Source of the DNA: Flavobacteriales bacterium
GTDB lineage: Bacteria; Bacteroidota; Bacteroidia; NS11-12g; UBA955
DNA length: 64,000 nucleotides
Reading direction: 5' to 3'
Assembly: GCA_947496375.1 (NCBI GenBank)
Contig: CANMCY010000012.1
Coordinates: 1 to 64,000 of the forward strand
Shown here piece after piece: positions 25,399-34,409 of this stretch (position 1 is its first letter; every line of letters starts with the position of its first letter). The translations under genes were made by a program, and so were the position numbers. Below the pieces are notes generated by a model. That model had not been told where the DNA came from. It did not search any database and worked only from the letters and a program-made list of their open reading frames with translations.

Positions 25399-26290
25399 CA
25401 GGGGTAACGACATATCCCATGCGCCTGAGGCCGGCTACAAGGCCATCCTCTTTCATCAGGTGGGCCGCACCCACCGCTACAAAACACCTTTCCTTGTCCA
25501 GCAGGCCCTCCAGCTTTTTCAGCCAAAGGGTGTTTCTATCAGAAAGCAATTGTCGGGTCCAGACGGCTTCTTCGGCATCACCGGTCACAGATCGGTCCAT
25601 GATGTATTCCATGCTGTCCATCTGCTGTCGTTCATAAAACGCCGGCATTCTCAGACTGAGCTTAATATAGGCCTGCATGGCGCTGTCCTCTTCGCCTTGC
25701 AGCAGTCGCTTCAGCGAACGGAACTGCAATGCCAGCGATGGCTTGGTGAACATTACCTCAAACTGGTCTTCCGGGGTTTCCAGAAAATCACGCCGGTAGC
25801 CGTTTTTATAGGCATAATCCGCAATCCCCTGATCGATAGGAACCATTCGCTCATACACCAGGTCTTTGTATGCATCTCCGTACATGCGGGCACTGATGAT
25901 GGATTCAACCAGCGCGGGACGGTAATCATCGTAAACAGCGGCTTTTATGGGCGGATCACCCTGTTGCAGGATGCTATCCAGTTTTTGCCACTGCGCAGGG
26001 CTTAAACTGTCAGAAAGTTTCACCCCCTCGGGCATGGCGGCATATCGGAACATAGAGAACATGGCACCACGGTCGGTGAGGTCCACTTCGGTTATGATTC
26101 TGGAGCATTTTTTAAGACTATCGAAGGGGGCGGGATGTGCCTCGAAATAGCGATAATTGGCCAGGTGCATGGTACCAAAAAGAAAGGAACTTTTTTGGGT
26201 AACCGGATGCGTTACGCGCCACAGCAGCTGGGCATGAAGGACCGTTGAGGCCCAACCCGTCAGCAATATGGCAAATAATAACTTTTTCAT
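25385..26290 (-). CDS. TraB/GumN family protein
   Basis: This 301-residue protein has a signal peptide ending near LHAQ, then LLWRVTHPVTQKSSFLFGTMHL, the hallmark GT-H of the TraB/GumN (Tiki-like) family. Near the C-terminus it has CFVAVGAAHLMKEDGLVAGLRRMGYVVTPV, the second conserved block with Gly-x-x-His. Members are putative metalloproteases or erythromycin-esterase-like hydrolases facing the periplasm. The gene is the last of three with ATGA-type overlaps (26287-26290), so it is translationally coupled to the lipoprotein upstream. Confidence 0.85.
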   Translation of the reverse strand: MKKLLFAILLTGWASTVLHAQLLWRVTHPVTQKSSFLFGTMHLANYRYFEAHPAPFDSLKKCSRIITEVDLTDRGAMFSMFRYAAMPEGVKLSDSLSPAQWQKLDSILQQGDPPIKAAVYDDYRPALVESIISARMYGDAYKDLVYERMVPIDQGIADYAYKNGYRRDFLETPEDQFEVMFTKPSLALQFRSLKRLLQGEEDSAMQAYIKLSLRMPAFYERQQMDSMEYIMDRSVTGDAEEAVWTRQLLSDRNTLWLKKLEGLLDKERCFVAVGAAHLMKEDGLVAGLRRMGYVVTPVSYK

Positions 26291-26730
26291 CGGGTGGCAG
26301 TTGGGTTATACTCATACATTTCCCTGAGCAGGTAATTGTAAAATTCTTCCGCCTTTTCGTTATTCTGGTTGGGATAAAGCCAGGTAAAGGTTTTTTGCTG
26401 CTCCTTGGTTTGCCAAATGATAGACTTGTAAATATTATCGGGCAGGGGCTTATCACTGCTACCGGCAAATACATCCGGCAATTCCCGAAAGTAGCGGCGG
26501 GCCACGCGACCCGGCATAGCGTTCATGTGGATGTAAAGAGAATCGGTTTGTTCACGGCGATAGATCTTACCATTAGGCAGCAGCCAGAAATGGGTGTATG
26601 CACCCGTAATTCCGCCCCCCTCACCTATCATCACCCAGCGTCGCGCCTTGGTGGGATCGGACACGCTGCATGATGTAACAGCAATCAGCAGCAACAGCAG
26701 GGCAAAGAGGTACATTTTCATGTTTTTCAT
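26287..26730 (-). CDS. Small lipoprotein
   Basis: The 147-residue product starts with a lipoprotein signal ending VTSCS, so Cys21 would be lipidated and anchored to a membrane. The mature part (TKARRWVMIGEGGGITGAYTHFWLLPNGKIYRRE) is strand-rich, with a KTFTWLYPNQ segment before a final helix. I recognise no named family. It overlaps the TraB gene by four bases and starts within the end of the membrane-protein gene at 26727, so the three form a tight envelope operon. Confidence 0.72.
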   Translation of the reverse strand: MKNMKMYLFALLLLLIAVTSCSVSDPTKARRWVMIGEGGGITGAYTHFWLLPNGKIYRREQTDSLYIHMNAMPGRVARRYFRELPDVFAGSSDKPLPDNIYKSIIWQTKEQQKTFTWLYPNQNNEKAEEFYNYLLREMYEYNPTATR

Positions 26731-27146
26731 ATCGGCAGCTTACCGGATTGGATAAGGTAAAAAACCCCGGCTGAAACAACAATTACGGCCAGCAATTTAA
26801 TCAGTGAAGATAGCACAAATTTTTTGATGAAGAATTCGGGCATGGCAGCTGCTTTCAGCTTTTTCCATATCATCATCACAATCACACCATTGTTAAACAG
26901 CAGCAATGCCGCCACATAGCTGCTAAACAACCAGGCGAAAGTAAACTGCCCAAACCGGGATGCCAGCAAAAATGCGGTAATAATAACAACCAGAAATAAC
27001 AGGGACCATTTACGGACAGAGGCGGTAATATCCAAAAACAGGCCCTTTTCCTGCATGGAAAGGGTATTGAGTCCTTTACCCAACACCACACGTGCCAGAA
27101 TCTGTGCTGCCAGATAAAGGGCAATGCAAATAATCAATCCTGTCAT
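26727..27146 (-). CDS. Small four-helix membrane protein
   Basis: The 139-residue product has four predicted membrane helices (about residues 3-18, 48-64, 70-92, 112-132) separated by short basic loops such as WKKLKAAAMPEFFIKK. No conserved catalytic motif is seen. It is the first gene of the three-gene overlapping run that ends with TraB, and starts 50 bases after the AAA+ gene, so one transcript from 28858 is possible. Function unknown; a membrane scaffold for the lipoprotein and TraB protein is a guess from context. Confidence 0.68.
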   Translation of the reverse strand: MTGLIICIALYLAAQILARVVLGKGLNTLSMQEKGLFLDITASVRKWSLLFLVVIITAFLLASRFGQFTFAWLFSSYVAALLLFNNGVIVMMIWKKLKAAAMPEFFIKKFVLSSLIKLLAVIVVSAGVFYLIQSGKLPI

Positions 27147-27196
27147 TTACTGCAAAATTGCACGTAAATAGGGGGAATACCAAACCGGCGGTGCGA

Positions 27197-28858
27197 TTAG
27201 GAAAAACCGAGTAACTGTGAGCTTTGGTGGCTCCATTTTTCAGATGTACAAAGGCGGTTGATGAGCTCAAACTCAGGGGTACGGCGATTTAACAGCGATT
27301 GAACAGCAAGCTTTCGGGCAATGTTGTAAATCTCGGCCGCACTCAGTTTATGGCGGGATGCCAGCCATTCGGCTTCCTGTAATTTCAAGGAAGGAATGGC
27401 CTGTTTCCAGATATTTACAGCCACGGCAAACTCAGGCAGCTCAAACTGCACTTTGTAGAGAAATCTGCGTTCAAAGGCATCATCGAGGTTGCGGGTCATG
27501 TTGGTAGTGGCAATCAGTATACCATTAAAATTTTCAAGCTCCTCCAGCAGAATATTTTGCAGGGCATTGTTCATTTGATCCACAGAGGAATTCACGGCCA
27601 TGCGGCGGGTGAGCAGACCATCACACTCATTGAGGAGTAAAATGGGCTCGGGTTTAAGGTATTGCAGGGCCCGGCTGTAATCCTGAAAATACGTTTTGAG
27701 GTTTTTTTCGCTATCGCCCACCCATTTACTCATTATCTGGGTAACATCCAGTCGAAATACGGCTCTGCCGGTTTGTCGCGCCAACTGCAGGGCCAGCTCG
27801 GTTTTGCCCGTTCCCGGAGACCCGTGAAACAATATGGTAAGACCGCTCATGCGGCCCTGGGCGGGCATTTTACGTTTAAATTCTTTAAACTTGGTGGGGG
27901 CAATCAGCCGGCGAAGATCCCGCACCTGCGCATCCACATCCGGATTGAACAACAGGTCGGCCGGTTTTATTTTCTTAGGGTCTATCGCATTGGGCGGAAG
28001 CGTTTTAAATCGCTCTTTCAGGGATGCTTCCAGTTCGGCAGAAATTTCCGGCATCAGCGCGTCAACGCCTTTATTGGTAAGCTCCAGCTCAATATCATCG
28101 TTCATCAGCGCCCCGCCCGCCTGAACGACCAGTTTTTGCTTCATAGGGGCCCATACACCGGAAGATATCTGCTGTTTAAGGGTGGGGTAATTGGCACCTG
28201 AACGCACAAAACGCTCGATGTAGCGCAGCTCAAAGGGGCGGTTATCCATGAGAAAACGGGCAATGATGGCACACAATACAAAACGGTGCAGAATGTTATT
28301 ATTGCTCCTCATTTGTTTTACCAGCGTTAAATTGTCATTTACCGTAAAAAGAAAATCCATCTCTTCGTGCAGTTCACGCTCGGTCACAAAATCATGGTCC
28401 AGCAGGTTAAAACGGAAGTACTCCATCATCCGATAGACCCCTATGGGCTTGAGTTCACGGATAAACTTGATATCATTCTTTCGGGCGGCAGACCACACGG
28501 CCCTTTGAAGCACAATTTTGGTTTCATGCATGTGGCTTTCCGTATCAGAAACCACGCGCATGCGTTTGAAACTATACAGCACATCAAAAGCATCACCGCG
28601 ATTACCCATCTGCCTTTCGGCCAGCTCATACAGGCGGTTCTCCTCTATCGGAGAAATTCTGTATTGATGATGAAATATGAGGGCAAATACCACCAGTTCA
28701 TCACGGGTCATATTCAGACATTGGGCACAGGCATCAATGTGGGCATCGGTCTTGGCCTTATTTGCCTCCATGTTGCCGGCAATGGTTTTGCGGTAAACGG
28801 CAGCAAAGCAATCGGCTAGTGTGGGAAAGTGTTGAAAGAGGGGGCTGTTGGGTTCCAT
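27197..28858 (-). CDS. AAA+ ATPase of the Bacteroidota NEcD type
   Basis: This 553-residue protein has a helical N-terminal region (1-300) and one AAA+ module. Walker A is GSPGTGKTE (346-354), Walker B is ILLLNECDG (406-414), sensor 1 lies in LIATTNM (448-454) and the arginine finger in DDAFERRF (459-466). The Asp that normally opens Walker B is Asn, followed by Glu; this N-E-x-D form is one I associate with an AAA+ family in this phylum and need not mean inactivity. AAA+ proteins remodel proteins or complexes, but no partner can be named. About 330 bases of regulatory DNA separate it from the divergent gene at 29189. Confidence 0.83.
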   Translation of the reverse strand: MEPNSPLFQHFPTLADCFAAVYRKTIAGNMEANKAKTDAHIDACAQCLNMTRDELVVFALIFHHQYRISPIEENRLYELAERQMGNRGDAFDVLYSFKRMRVVSDTESHMHETKIVLQRAVWSAARKNDIKFIRELKPIGVYRMMEYFRFNLLDHDFVTERELHEEMDFLFTVNDNLTLVKQMRSNNNILHRFVLCAIIARFLMDNRPFELRYIERFVRSGANYPTLKQQISSGVWAPMKQKLVVQAGGALMNDDIELELTNKGVDALMPEISAELEASLKERFKTLPPNAIDPKKIKPADLLFNPDVDAQVRDLRRLIAPTKFKEFKRKMPAQGRMSGLTILFHGSPGTGKTELALQLARQTGRAVFRLDVTQIMSKWVGDSEKNLKTYFQDYSRALQYLKPEPILLLNECDGLLTRRMAVNSSVDQMNNALQNILLEELENFNGILIATTNMTRNLDDAFERRFLYKVQFELPEFAVAVNIWKQAIPSLKLQEAEWLASRHKLSAAEIYNIARKLAVQSLLNRRTPEFELINRLCTSEKWSHQSSQLLGFS

Positions 28859-29188
28859 ATTACAAATTTTTTAAAGTTAAACGCATCCTATTCGCGTAGT
28901 GAAAATTTACACCCCGGATGCAGGGGATATAAATTGATGAAAAGCCATATCAAAGCAGAAGTTTTTTAAAATTTTCAAGATTTTTTCCTGTTTAGTTGCC
29001 TGCAAATCACAATATGCTCCTTCACGCTTTAATACTATTGTTTAGATTATATAGATAGACAAAATAATTAACAATATAGATTTGTTTTTATTACTTAAAC
29101 CTGTATTATTGCAAACTTATTAAAAACCCAAATTATCGATATGGTTACATATCACTATATTTAAAAGTAATTCCAAAATAAATCAAAT
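28859..29188. promoter_or_regulatory. Divergent promoter region
   Basis: No gene in this 330-base AT-rich gap. TATATTTA at 29156-29163 is one base off the TAnnTTTG box and sits 25 bases before the ATG at 29189, so it could drive the forward genes. I see no strong reverse promoter, riboswitch or hairpin. Confidence 0.35.
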
Positions 29189-29485
29189 ATGTCAAATGAA
29201 ATAACCCTTGCGGAGGCCATCACCATGACCCACGCTTACCAGAACGACCCACTGTTTGCCGGACAGACCATAGCGGCTAAACTCAACAATGCATCCTACC
29301 TGGAAATCATTAACCAACCCGGCTGTGTGGAAGTAAGAACTTACTTTGCCAAAGACGCTGCAGGTGTACTCACCCTGGTGGCAGTGGGTGTGGACGGCAA
29401 TGGCAACGATATGACATCGGGAAAAATCATGGATAAATTCAGACGCTGCCCAACCGAATGCCCACAAAATTCACCGCTTATGTAA
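29189..29485 (+). CDS. Small conserved Bacteroidota protein
   Basis: This 98-residue protein begins MSNEITLAEAITMTHAYQND. It has strands CVEVRTYFAKDA and LTLVAVGVDGNGNDMT and ends CPTECPQNSPLM. I know proteins of this design (MTHAYQ start, CxxVR-T-Y core, CPxxC tail) as common, single-domain and uncharacterised in Bacteroidota. The two terminal cysteines could bind metal or form a disulfide. The signal-transduction genes that follow begin one base after its stop, so it is probably their operon leader and perhaps a regulated partner. Confidence 0.72.
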   Translation: MSNEITLAEAITMTHAYQNDPLFAGQTIAAKLNNASYLEIINQPGCVEVRTYFAKDAAGVLTLVAVGVDGNGNDMTSGKIMDKFRRCPTECPQNSPLM

Positions 29486-29486
29486 G

Positions 29487-30092
29487 ATGGTATTGATTAT
29501 TGAGCACCTCCACACCGCGCTAATTATTATTACCACTATACTGGGGATAATGAGTGTAGCGAAAAAAGGGTTTATAAAATCTATGTCCACCATCTATGTT
29601 TATGTTTTTATAGGAACCATTTTTGAAATTGCATTTGTGGTGAATGACGGCAATAAAGGGGGGGGGTACTATTTAGGCAACTACATTTATCCGTTAATCT
29701 TTCCTACATGTGTTTTCGTGAGCGTTTTAATTCGGCTTTTTGATAGCTATATCAAGAAAATTATTATTTTCTTAACGGCATTGGCTATTTTATTTATAAT
29801 GCTTGATACCGCAATTTTTCCTGCAGTAAATTATTTGATTGCCCTATCCGGCATTGCAATTACCCTGATTGCAGTATCACAAAATAAATCATTAAAATGG
29901 CATCATTTGATAGATGCGCTTTTTGCACTTAATTTGTTTGAAACAATAATAGAGTATTTTATGGAAAGCAAATTCAATTACTGGAATGATTCTGTGTATG
30001 TAGATTATTTCCTTTTTTTCTATAGCGTTCCTATAACTTTTCTATATCTATTTTTAATCGATGTTAAATTCTGGAGATCAATTACTCGTTGA
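29487..30092 (+). CDS. Six- to seven-helix membrane protein, likely sensor
   Basis: The 201-residue product is almost wholly hydrophobic, with six or seven predicted helices and short loops (AKKGFIKSM, NDGNKGGGYY). No transporter motif is visible. Its 3' end overlaps the histidine kinase gene by 32 bases in another frame, which implies coupled translation. The kinase has only one short membrane helix, so this protein is a good candidate for the sensing membrane part. That role is inferred from the arrangement. Confidence 0.7.
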   Translation: MVLIIEHLHTALIIITTILGIMSVAKKGFIKSMSTIYVYVFIGTIFEIAFVVNDGNKGGGYYLGNYIYPLIFPTCVFVSVLIRLFDSYIKKIIIFLTALAILFIMLDTAIFPAVNYLIALSGIAITLIAVSQNKSLKWHHLIDALFALNLFETIIEYFMESKFNYWNDSVYVDYFLFFYSVPITFLYLFLIDVKFWRSITR

Positions 30093-30825
30093 GATTTTTT
30101 ACCTGCTGCTACCGGGCATCATTTTATTTGTAACGGTGCTGCTGGTTTCGTTTTTTTATGTCAGAAGATTTAACCGCATCATGAGGCGGTATAAAATTCA
30201 GAAACTGGCAGAAGTAGAGAATGAAAGGAAGCGCATTGCCAATGATTTGCATGATTTTGTGGGCAGCAAGCTGTTGAAAATCAAAAGTGAACTGCACGAT
30301 AGTTTACATAAATCAAATGAGCCGGTTTATTATAACAATGTGGCGCAGGGCATTTCGGATTTGAACAAATTCCATGATGACCTCCGATACCTTGTGGAAT
30401 ATATATATCCGAAAGAACTCATGTCGGGCAATGTCCGTGATGGTTTCCTTCGCCTGGCAGACGACATGAGCAATGCTACTACAGAAATCATCATGGATAT
30501 TGAGTTTGAGCATCAGCCGTCGCGCAATGTGATGCATCAGCTGTATCGATTGCTTCAGGAGAAAATTTCAAACATTGTGACGCATGAAAGACCTCCCAAA
30601 ATCTTTATCGGGCTATATGAAACCATTGAAGATAAAGAGGGATTGCTGTCCATTTCCTATTTGGCCAACCATCCAAACAACTCCAAAATTACAAAATCAA
30701 AAAGGCGAAGTGGCGGAAGGGGTTTATTCATCATCAAAGAAAGGCTAAAAGTGCTAAAAGCACGTATTCAAAGCGAATACGATTACGGTTTTTACAAGGA
30801 AAACATTATCTTTCCCATTGATTAG
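30061..30825 (+). CDS. Sensor histidine kinase (HisKA_3 type)
   Basis: The 254-residue kinase has one membrane helix (13-33), then a dimerisation helix with ERKRIANDLHDFVGSKL, where His64 is the likely phosphate acceptor. The ATPase domain keeps the N-box residues E167, N171 and H175 in LLQEKISNIVTH and a G-box GGRGLFIIKERL (218-229). The D-box is poor, so ATP binding may be weak. HisKA_3 kinases pair with LuxR/FixJ-type regulators, and such a gene follows after six bases. It should phosphorylate the product of 30832. Confidence 0.85.
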   Translation: MLNSGDQLLVEIFYLLLPGIILFVTVLLVSFFYVRRFNRIMRRYKIQKLAEVENERKRIANDLHDFVGSKLLKIKSELHDSLHKSNEPVYYNNVAQGISDLNKFHDDLRYLVEYIYPKELMSGNVRDGFLRLADDMSNATTEIIMDIEFEHQPSRNVMHQLYRLLQEKISNIVTHERPPKIFIGLYETIEDKEGLLSISYLANHPNNSKITKSKRRSGGRGLFIIKERLKVLKARIQSEYDYGFYKENIIFPID

Positions 30826-30831
30826 CAATAC

Positions 30832-31449
30832 ATGAAAATTCTGATATTGGAGGACCACCCGGGAATTTTCCATTTGCTTGAAATGATTGTGAGAGAGGTT
30901 TCAGAATCTACAACCATTGAGCATCATTTGGACTGGAAAAATGCGCTGCAGACTTTAAAATCAAGCCCGCCGGATTATGTTATTACAGACATTCAGATTG
31001 GCGAATACAAGCAGCTGGAACTCATGGAAGAATGCAAGGAACTGAAAATTCCTTTTATGGTTTTTTCGGGCTATATGAACTCCACCATACTTGGGCATTG
31101 CGATGAATACAGGGCCAGGGTGGTTGTGGCCAAGTCAGCACCCATTGAAGATTTAAAACTGGGCATACAAAATTTACTAAACGATGGATTTTATCGTTGC
31201 TCGATTTGCTCTGAGCTGGGAAAGGTAAAAAGCCGTGTTTCTGAAGAAATACCCAGGGTTTTATTTACACAGGCAGAGGAATTTGTTATACTGGCCCAGA
31301 TAGAGGGGAAGACCACATTACAGCTATCTGAAGAAACACGTAAATCCATTTACACGATTCGGAATCAGCGGATGAAACTCATGGAAAAAAACGGCTGCAC
31401 CATGGAAGAAATTGTGCGCAGGTACCTGTTTTGGCATACCAAGGGGTAA
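30832..31449 (+). CDS. Response regulator, receiver plus HTH
   Basis: This 205-residue regulator starts MKILILEDHPG with the acidic pair near residue 8. Asp53 in YVITDIQIGE is the phosphorylation site, and VVVAKSAPIEDL supplies the conserved Lys. Residues about 140-205 form a LuxR-like helix-turn-helix (VILAQIEGKTTLQLSEETRKSIYTIRNQRMKLMEK). A CSICSE segment between the domains is unusual. It acts as a DNA-binding switch under the kinase at 30061. Targets cannot be read, although the palindrome at 31580 just downstream is a possible site. Confidence 0.85.
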   Translation: MKILILEDHPGIFHLLEMIVREVSESTTIEHHLDWKNALQTLKSSPPDYVITDIQIGEYKQLELMEECKELKIPFMVFSGYMNSTILGHCDEYRARVVVAKSAPIEDLKLGIQNLLNDGFYRCSICSELGKVKSRVSEEIPRVLFTQAEEFVILAQIEGKTTLQLSEETRKSIYTIRNQRMKLMEKNGCTMEEIVRRYLFWHTKG

Positions 31450-31493
31450 TACCTCTTTGTGGCAGCAAACATCCCTTTAGTAACCGATGCACC

Positions 31494-31550
31494 TATGTAT
31501 CTATGTATGTATGCGTGCGTGCGTGTGCTTGTGTATGCACACATAAATAT
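31494..31550. repeat. Tetranucleotide microsatellite, alternating purine-pyrimidine
   Basis: Runs of TATG and CGTG units form a mostly alternating pyrimidine-purine tract 110-170 bases upstream of the vWA gene. Such tracts slip easily and can form Z-DNA. It lies outside the coding genes. Confidence 0.6.
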
Positions 31551-31579
31551 AGCGGGATTTTACAAAATGGTTGTTTTTT

Positions 31580-31630
31580 GTCAACGTTGACGAATAAATG
31601 GGGATGGCTCCAAACCCATGCAATTTTGTA
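31580..31630 (+). promoter_or_regulatory. Palindromic operator and promoter of the vWA gene
   Basis: The perfect palindrome GTCAACGTTGAC (31580-31591) is followed by CG and, after 32 bases, by TTTGTA (31625-31630), whose TTTG with the preceding CAAT approximates the TAnnTTTG box. The ATG follows 31 bases later. The same palindrome type with the same 32-base spacing occurs upstream of the gene at 34410-34793, so a shared regulator is likely. Confidence 0.5.
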
Positions 31631-31661
31631 GAACACATTTCAATCCAATTTATTTTTTATT

Positions 31662-32303
31662 ATGAACAAAACAACTGAAACCACCATCGCAAATGCCGTC
31701 AATCTCTTTATTATTGATGAAAGCGGCTCCATGGCCTCCGTGACCGAAAGCACCCGCGAAACCTTTATTGGCTTGCTGGAAAAAATCAAACAGGAACAGA
31801 CCGAAATGCCCGAGCTGCAGCAGTTTGTGAACCTATGGACCTTTGCAGACAATCGCTTCAATGAGCGCCTGATTTTTCAGGAGGTGCAGCGCTGGAACGG
31901 CCAAGCTCCCGATTACAGACCTACGGGAGGCACGCCGCTGAACGACGCCATTGGCAACGCCCTTAAGAAACTGGAAAATTACCTGTTTGTAAAAAACCTG
32001 CCTGCAGAAAGCACCCGTGTAAGCGTATTTGTGCTTACAGACGGCGAGGAAAACAGCAGCCGCGAATGGACCACTGCCGGTATCCGCCAGTATATTGGCG
32101 AATGCGAAACCAAGGGCTGGGAGTTTACCTACTACGGCACCGACCACGATGTGTGGAGAGCCGCTGAGGCCCTGAACATTAAGAACCACGGCTATTTCAG
32201 CAAAAATTCGGCCGGCATGCGGGATATGGTGAATGAGCACAATTACGCAGAATACAACAAAAAAATGGCGTATTTGCAAAAATTGAAAAACCCTAATCCG
32301 TAA
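31662..32303 (+). CDS. Cytosolic von Willebrand A domain protein
   Basis: The 213-residue protein is one vWA domain with a complete MIDAS metal site: DESGSM (residues 19-24), the threonine in GGTPLND and the aspartate in LTDGEEN. It has no signal peptide, so it acts in the cytosol, probably as a metal-dependent protein-binding module. Similar stand-alone proteins accompany stress or phage-defence genes, but no ATPase partner is adjacent here. Expression is probably controlled by the palindrome at 31580. It converges on the gene at 32310 with only six bases between the stops. Confidence 0.85.
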   Translation: MNKTTETTIANAVNLFIIDESGSMASVTESTRETFIGLLEKIKQEQTEMPELQQFVNLWTFADNRFNERLIFQEVQRWNGQAPDYRPTGGTPLNDAIGNALKKLENYLFVKNLPAESTRVSVFVLTDGEENSSREWTTAGIRQYIGECETKGWEFTYYGTDHDVWRAAEALNIKNHGYFSKNSAGMRDMVNEHNYAEYNKKMAYLQKLKNPNP

Positions 32304-32314
32304 CGGAGATTAGG
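32292..32314 (-). terminator. Hairpin spanning two convergent stop codons
   Basis: CCTAATC and GATTAGG pair across both stop codons (32301-32303 and 32310-32312). On the reverse strand the stem is followed by TTTTT, so it works best as the terminator of the reverse-strand genes. Confidence 0.5.
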
Positions 32315-33512
32315 CTGTAAGCGCAGCAATGCGATAGGGACGGTTCCGCTCTCCGCTGATGATGTAAGGTTGTATCAAACTTACATCCATGCGAGAGCGG
32401 AATCTCGCTTTTATACGGGATATACTCTGATTCATGCTGCTGTTGTCTTTGGAGAGTATAAACATGGGCTCCAGAATGCTGTTGATTCGGTCCTCGTCTT
32501 CTATGCCGGTTACCCCGCGGTAAATATTACGCATTTCATCCAGGTATTGAGGTCTGTCACTCAATTTAAAACCATTGGGATGATTGTAAAACAGACGGTA
32601 CAGGGAAAAATCCAGGGGTTTCAGTTGAACAAAGGTATCAATCTCCACAAAATCAATGCTGTTTCTGAAACCGTTGATGCTCAAACGAAACGGCCTGCGT
32701 TCAGCTTCAAGCATAATCTGACCCAACACAGGTACAAGCTCTCTGCCTGCCTGCGGGTGATGATAAACTTCCTGCAATAATGCGCGTACAACTTTGTAAA
32801 ATCCCTTTTCGGTTTCTGTTCGCTGAATGGCCTGCAGAGTGTGTAATACATCCTCGTCTTCCAGTATAGCCTGCTTATCGTAATCTACTCCCGGCTCCCG
32901 GAAATCGGGACTTCCAACAACACTGTCGTACAAGTTTCTTAGCCAGTTTTGCCTATTGTCGGAGATATCGGGCGTTGTTTTAAACGACTGTTCCCTATCA
33001 ATTGAAGCATTGTAATTCAGTTCGGGGCTTGACGGAATGCCGCTTTGTGCTATCTGCAGCATAAGGCCGCACATGGCTTTTTCTGATTGAAATTCACGAT
33101 GAGCGCAGCACCAGGTACCATCATACCCAAAATAGAGCAGATAATGCTGTTGATCTGCCTCAATATTGAGCTTTCGCAGCATCAGGTGGCCGGCCAGTTG
33201 CAGGTTCACACCGCGCAGCAGTTCCCCCACCAGAATACCCTGCTTGCGGCGGTGCAGCGATTTTAACCCCGGGAAATGGTAGGTCCAGTAATCTTCATCT
33301 GTCTGAGACAGATCCAGCGTGTCGTTGTCCAGGTCGGGGGGAAACGCCAGCGACATGCCATGCTGCTCGAGTTGTTCGCACAGCGCAAAACGCATGCCGG
33401 AGGAAAGGCGCCCATTTGAATCCGGGCTCAGGTTGATGTAAACAAAGCTGTTGGGAGGAAATAAAAAGTTAAGTCTGTCAGAAATTTTCTCAAAGATGGG
33501 CTGGAGTATCAT
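32310..33512 (-). CDS. Hypothetical protein with winged-helix-like C-terminus
   Basis: The 400-residue product has a soluble mixed N-terminal part and, from about residue 290, segments LDFSLYRLFYNHPNGFKLSD, EMRNIYRGVTG and SISRIKARFRSRMD followed by ISGERNRPYRI. This order of short helices and a final beta wing looks like a DNA-binding winged helix of the type seen at the C-terminus of some Bacteroidota regulators. I choose the ATG at 33512, which limits the overlap with the amidotransferase gene to 23 bases; a start at 33557 is open. Regulator or structural protein cannot be decided. Confidence 0.68.
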   Translation of the reverse strand: MILQPIFEKISDRLNFLFPPNSFVYINLSPDSNGRLSSGMRFALCEQLEQHGMSLAFPPDLDNDTLDLSQTDEDYWTYHFPGLKSLHRRKQGILVGELLRGVNLQLAGHLMLRKLNIEADQQHYLLYFGYDGTWCCAHREFQSEKAMCGLMLQIAQSGIPSSPELNYNASIDREQSFKTTPDISDNRQNWLRNLYDSVVGSPDFREPGVDYDKQAILEDEDVLHTLQAIQRTETEKGFYKVVRALLQEVYHHPQAGRELVPVLGQIMLEAERRPFRLSINGFRNSIDFVEIDTFVQLKPLDFSLYRLFYNHPNGFKLSDRPQYLDEMRNIYRGVTGIEDEDRINSILEPMFILSKDNSSMNQSISRIKARFRSRMDVSLIQPYIISGERNRPYRIAALTA

Positions 33513-34293
33513 GCGCGTGTATTTCTCCAAAAATACAAACTCCATCTTTAAAAACAAACAATTGACCTTTGGGCAGTGCCTGCCAGTTTTCGTTATCTGT
33601 TATGGCCGCCGTGGCAATCACCACACCCCGGGTATCCGGATTTTTTTCATCTTCCAGGTTCAGTGACATATCCAGGTCAGACAGTGTAATCCTGCCGAAC
33701 GGGGCCTTGCGGATGGCATAGTGCAGGGATTTGCCGGGTGTGGCGGTGTGGTATACAAACAATCGTTCTCCATCGCTGAAAATACAGTTGAATTTTCCGA
33801 GGGAATTGATGTGTTTCAGGATATCCTGAATTTTCGGATAATGGCCCGGCCGCTCCAGTTCCAGCTTTTGTTCTTTCATCGCACCCAGCAAATGGCAGAA
33901 GGCATGTTCGGAGTCGGTTTCTCCTGCGGGCTGGTATCCTTTCAAAGCAAGCGATTCATGCCCGTTTAGTACGCCATTATGGGCAAAAACAATGCTCTTT
34001 TTACGGTAATAACGCATAAACGGATGGGTGTTTTGCTGCAAGTGATTTCCATGCGTTGCAAAGCGCAGGTGGGAAAGGATGTTTTTGCTTTTCACCCAGG
34101 GGCCATCATAGACCGCCTCAAACAGACTGCTGTTCATGGCATTTCGGGGTTCCTTGATGATCTGTGCCTCTCCATCGGGGAACCAGGCCAGGCCCCAGCC
34201 GTGGCTGTGCACGCGGGCTCGTTGCTGAAAACCTTTGAGGGAAAAACGGGGGTTGATATTCTGATTAAAATGAAGGGCTAATAATTCGCACAT
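33490..34293 (-). CDS. Class II glutamine amidotransferase (YafJ type)
   Basis: The 267-residue protein starts MCELLALHFN, so after Met removal Cys2 becomes the N-terminal nucleophile of class II amidotransferases. Further family blocks are HSHGWGLAWF, ILSHLRFATHG, FAHNGVLNG and ETDSEHAF. These proteins release ammonia from glutamine or, in related cases, hydrolyse peptide-like bonds. No synthase domain is fused, so the acceptor is unknown. It overlaps the gene at 32310 and both may form one transcript. Confidence 0.88.
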   Translation of the reverse strand: MCELLALHFNQNINPRFSLKGFQQRARVHSHGWGLAWFPDGEAQIIKEPRNAMNSSLFEAVYDGPWVKSKNILSHLRFATHGNHLQQNTHPFMRYYRKKSIVFAHNGVLNGHESLALKGYQPAGETDSEHAFCHLLGAMKEQKLELERPGHYPKIQDILKHINSLGKFNCIFSDGERLFVYHTATPGKSLHYAIRKAPFGRITLSDLDMSLNLEDEKNPDTRGVVIATAAITDNENWQALPKGQLFVFKDGVCIFGEIHAHDTPAHL

Positions 34294-34294
34294 G

Positions 34295-34360
34295 GTGGAT
34301 TGGTGGATTGGTTGATTGGTTGATTGGTTTAACGGTTAGTTTATTGGTTGATTAGGGAAA
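34295..34360. repeat. Short tandem repeat, unit TTGATTGG
   Basis: Several copies of an eight-base unit, partly degenerate, lie directly upstream of the amidotransferase ATG. They may alter the spacing of its promoter. The rest of the 116-base gap shows nothing. Confidence 0.5.
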
Positions 34361-34409
34361 TTTGTATTTACCATTACACTATTAAACCATTAAACTCATT
34401 ATTACGCAC

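Noticed and set aside
27662-28201. Forward-strand open frame of 179 codons
   Set aside because: Antisense shadow of the AAA+ ATPase gene, with no protein-like motif.
31580-31591. The palindrome as a simple terminator stem
   Set aside because: It has no loop and no T-run in the right place, and its spacing to the -7 box is repeated at another promoter.
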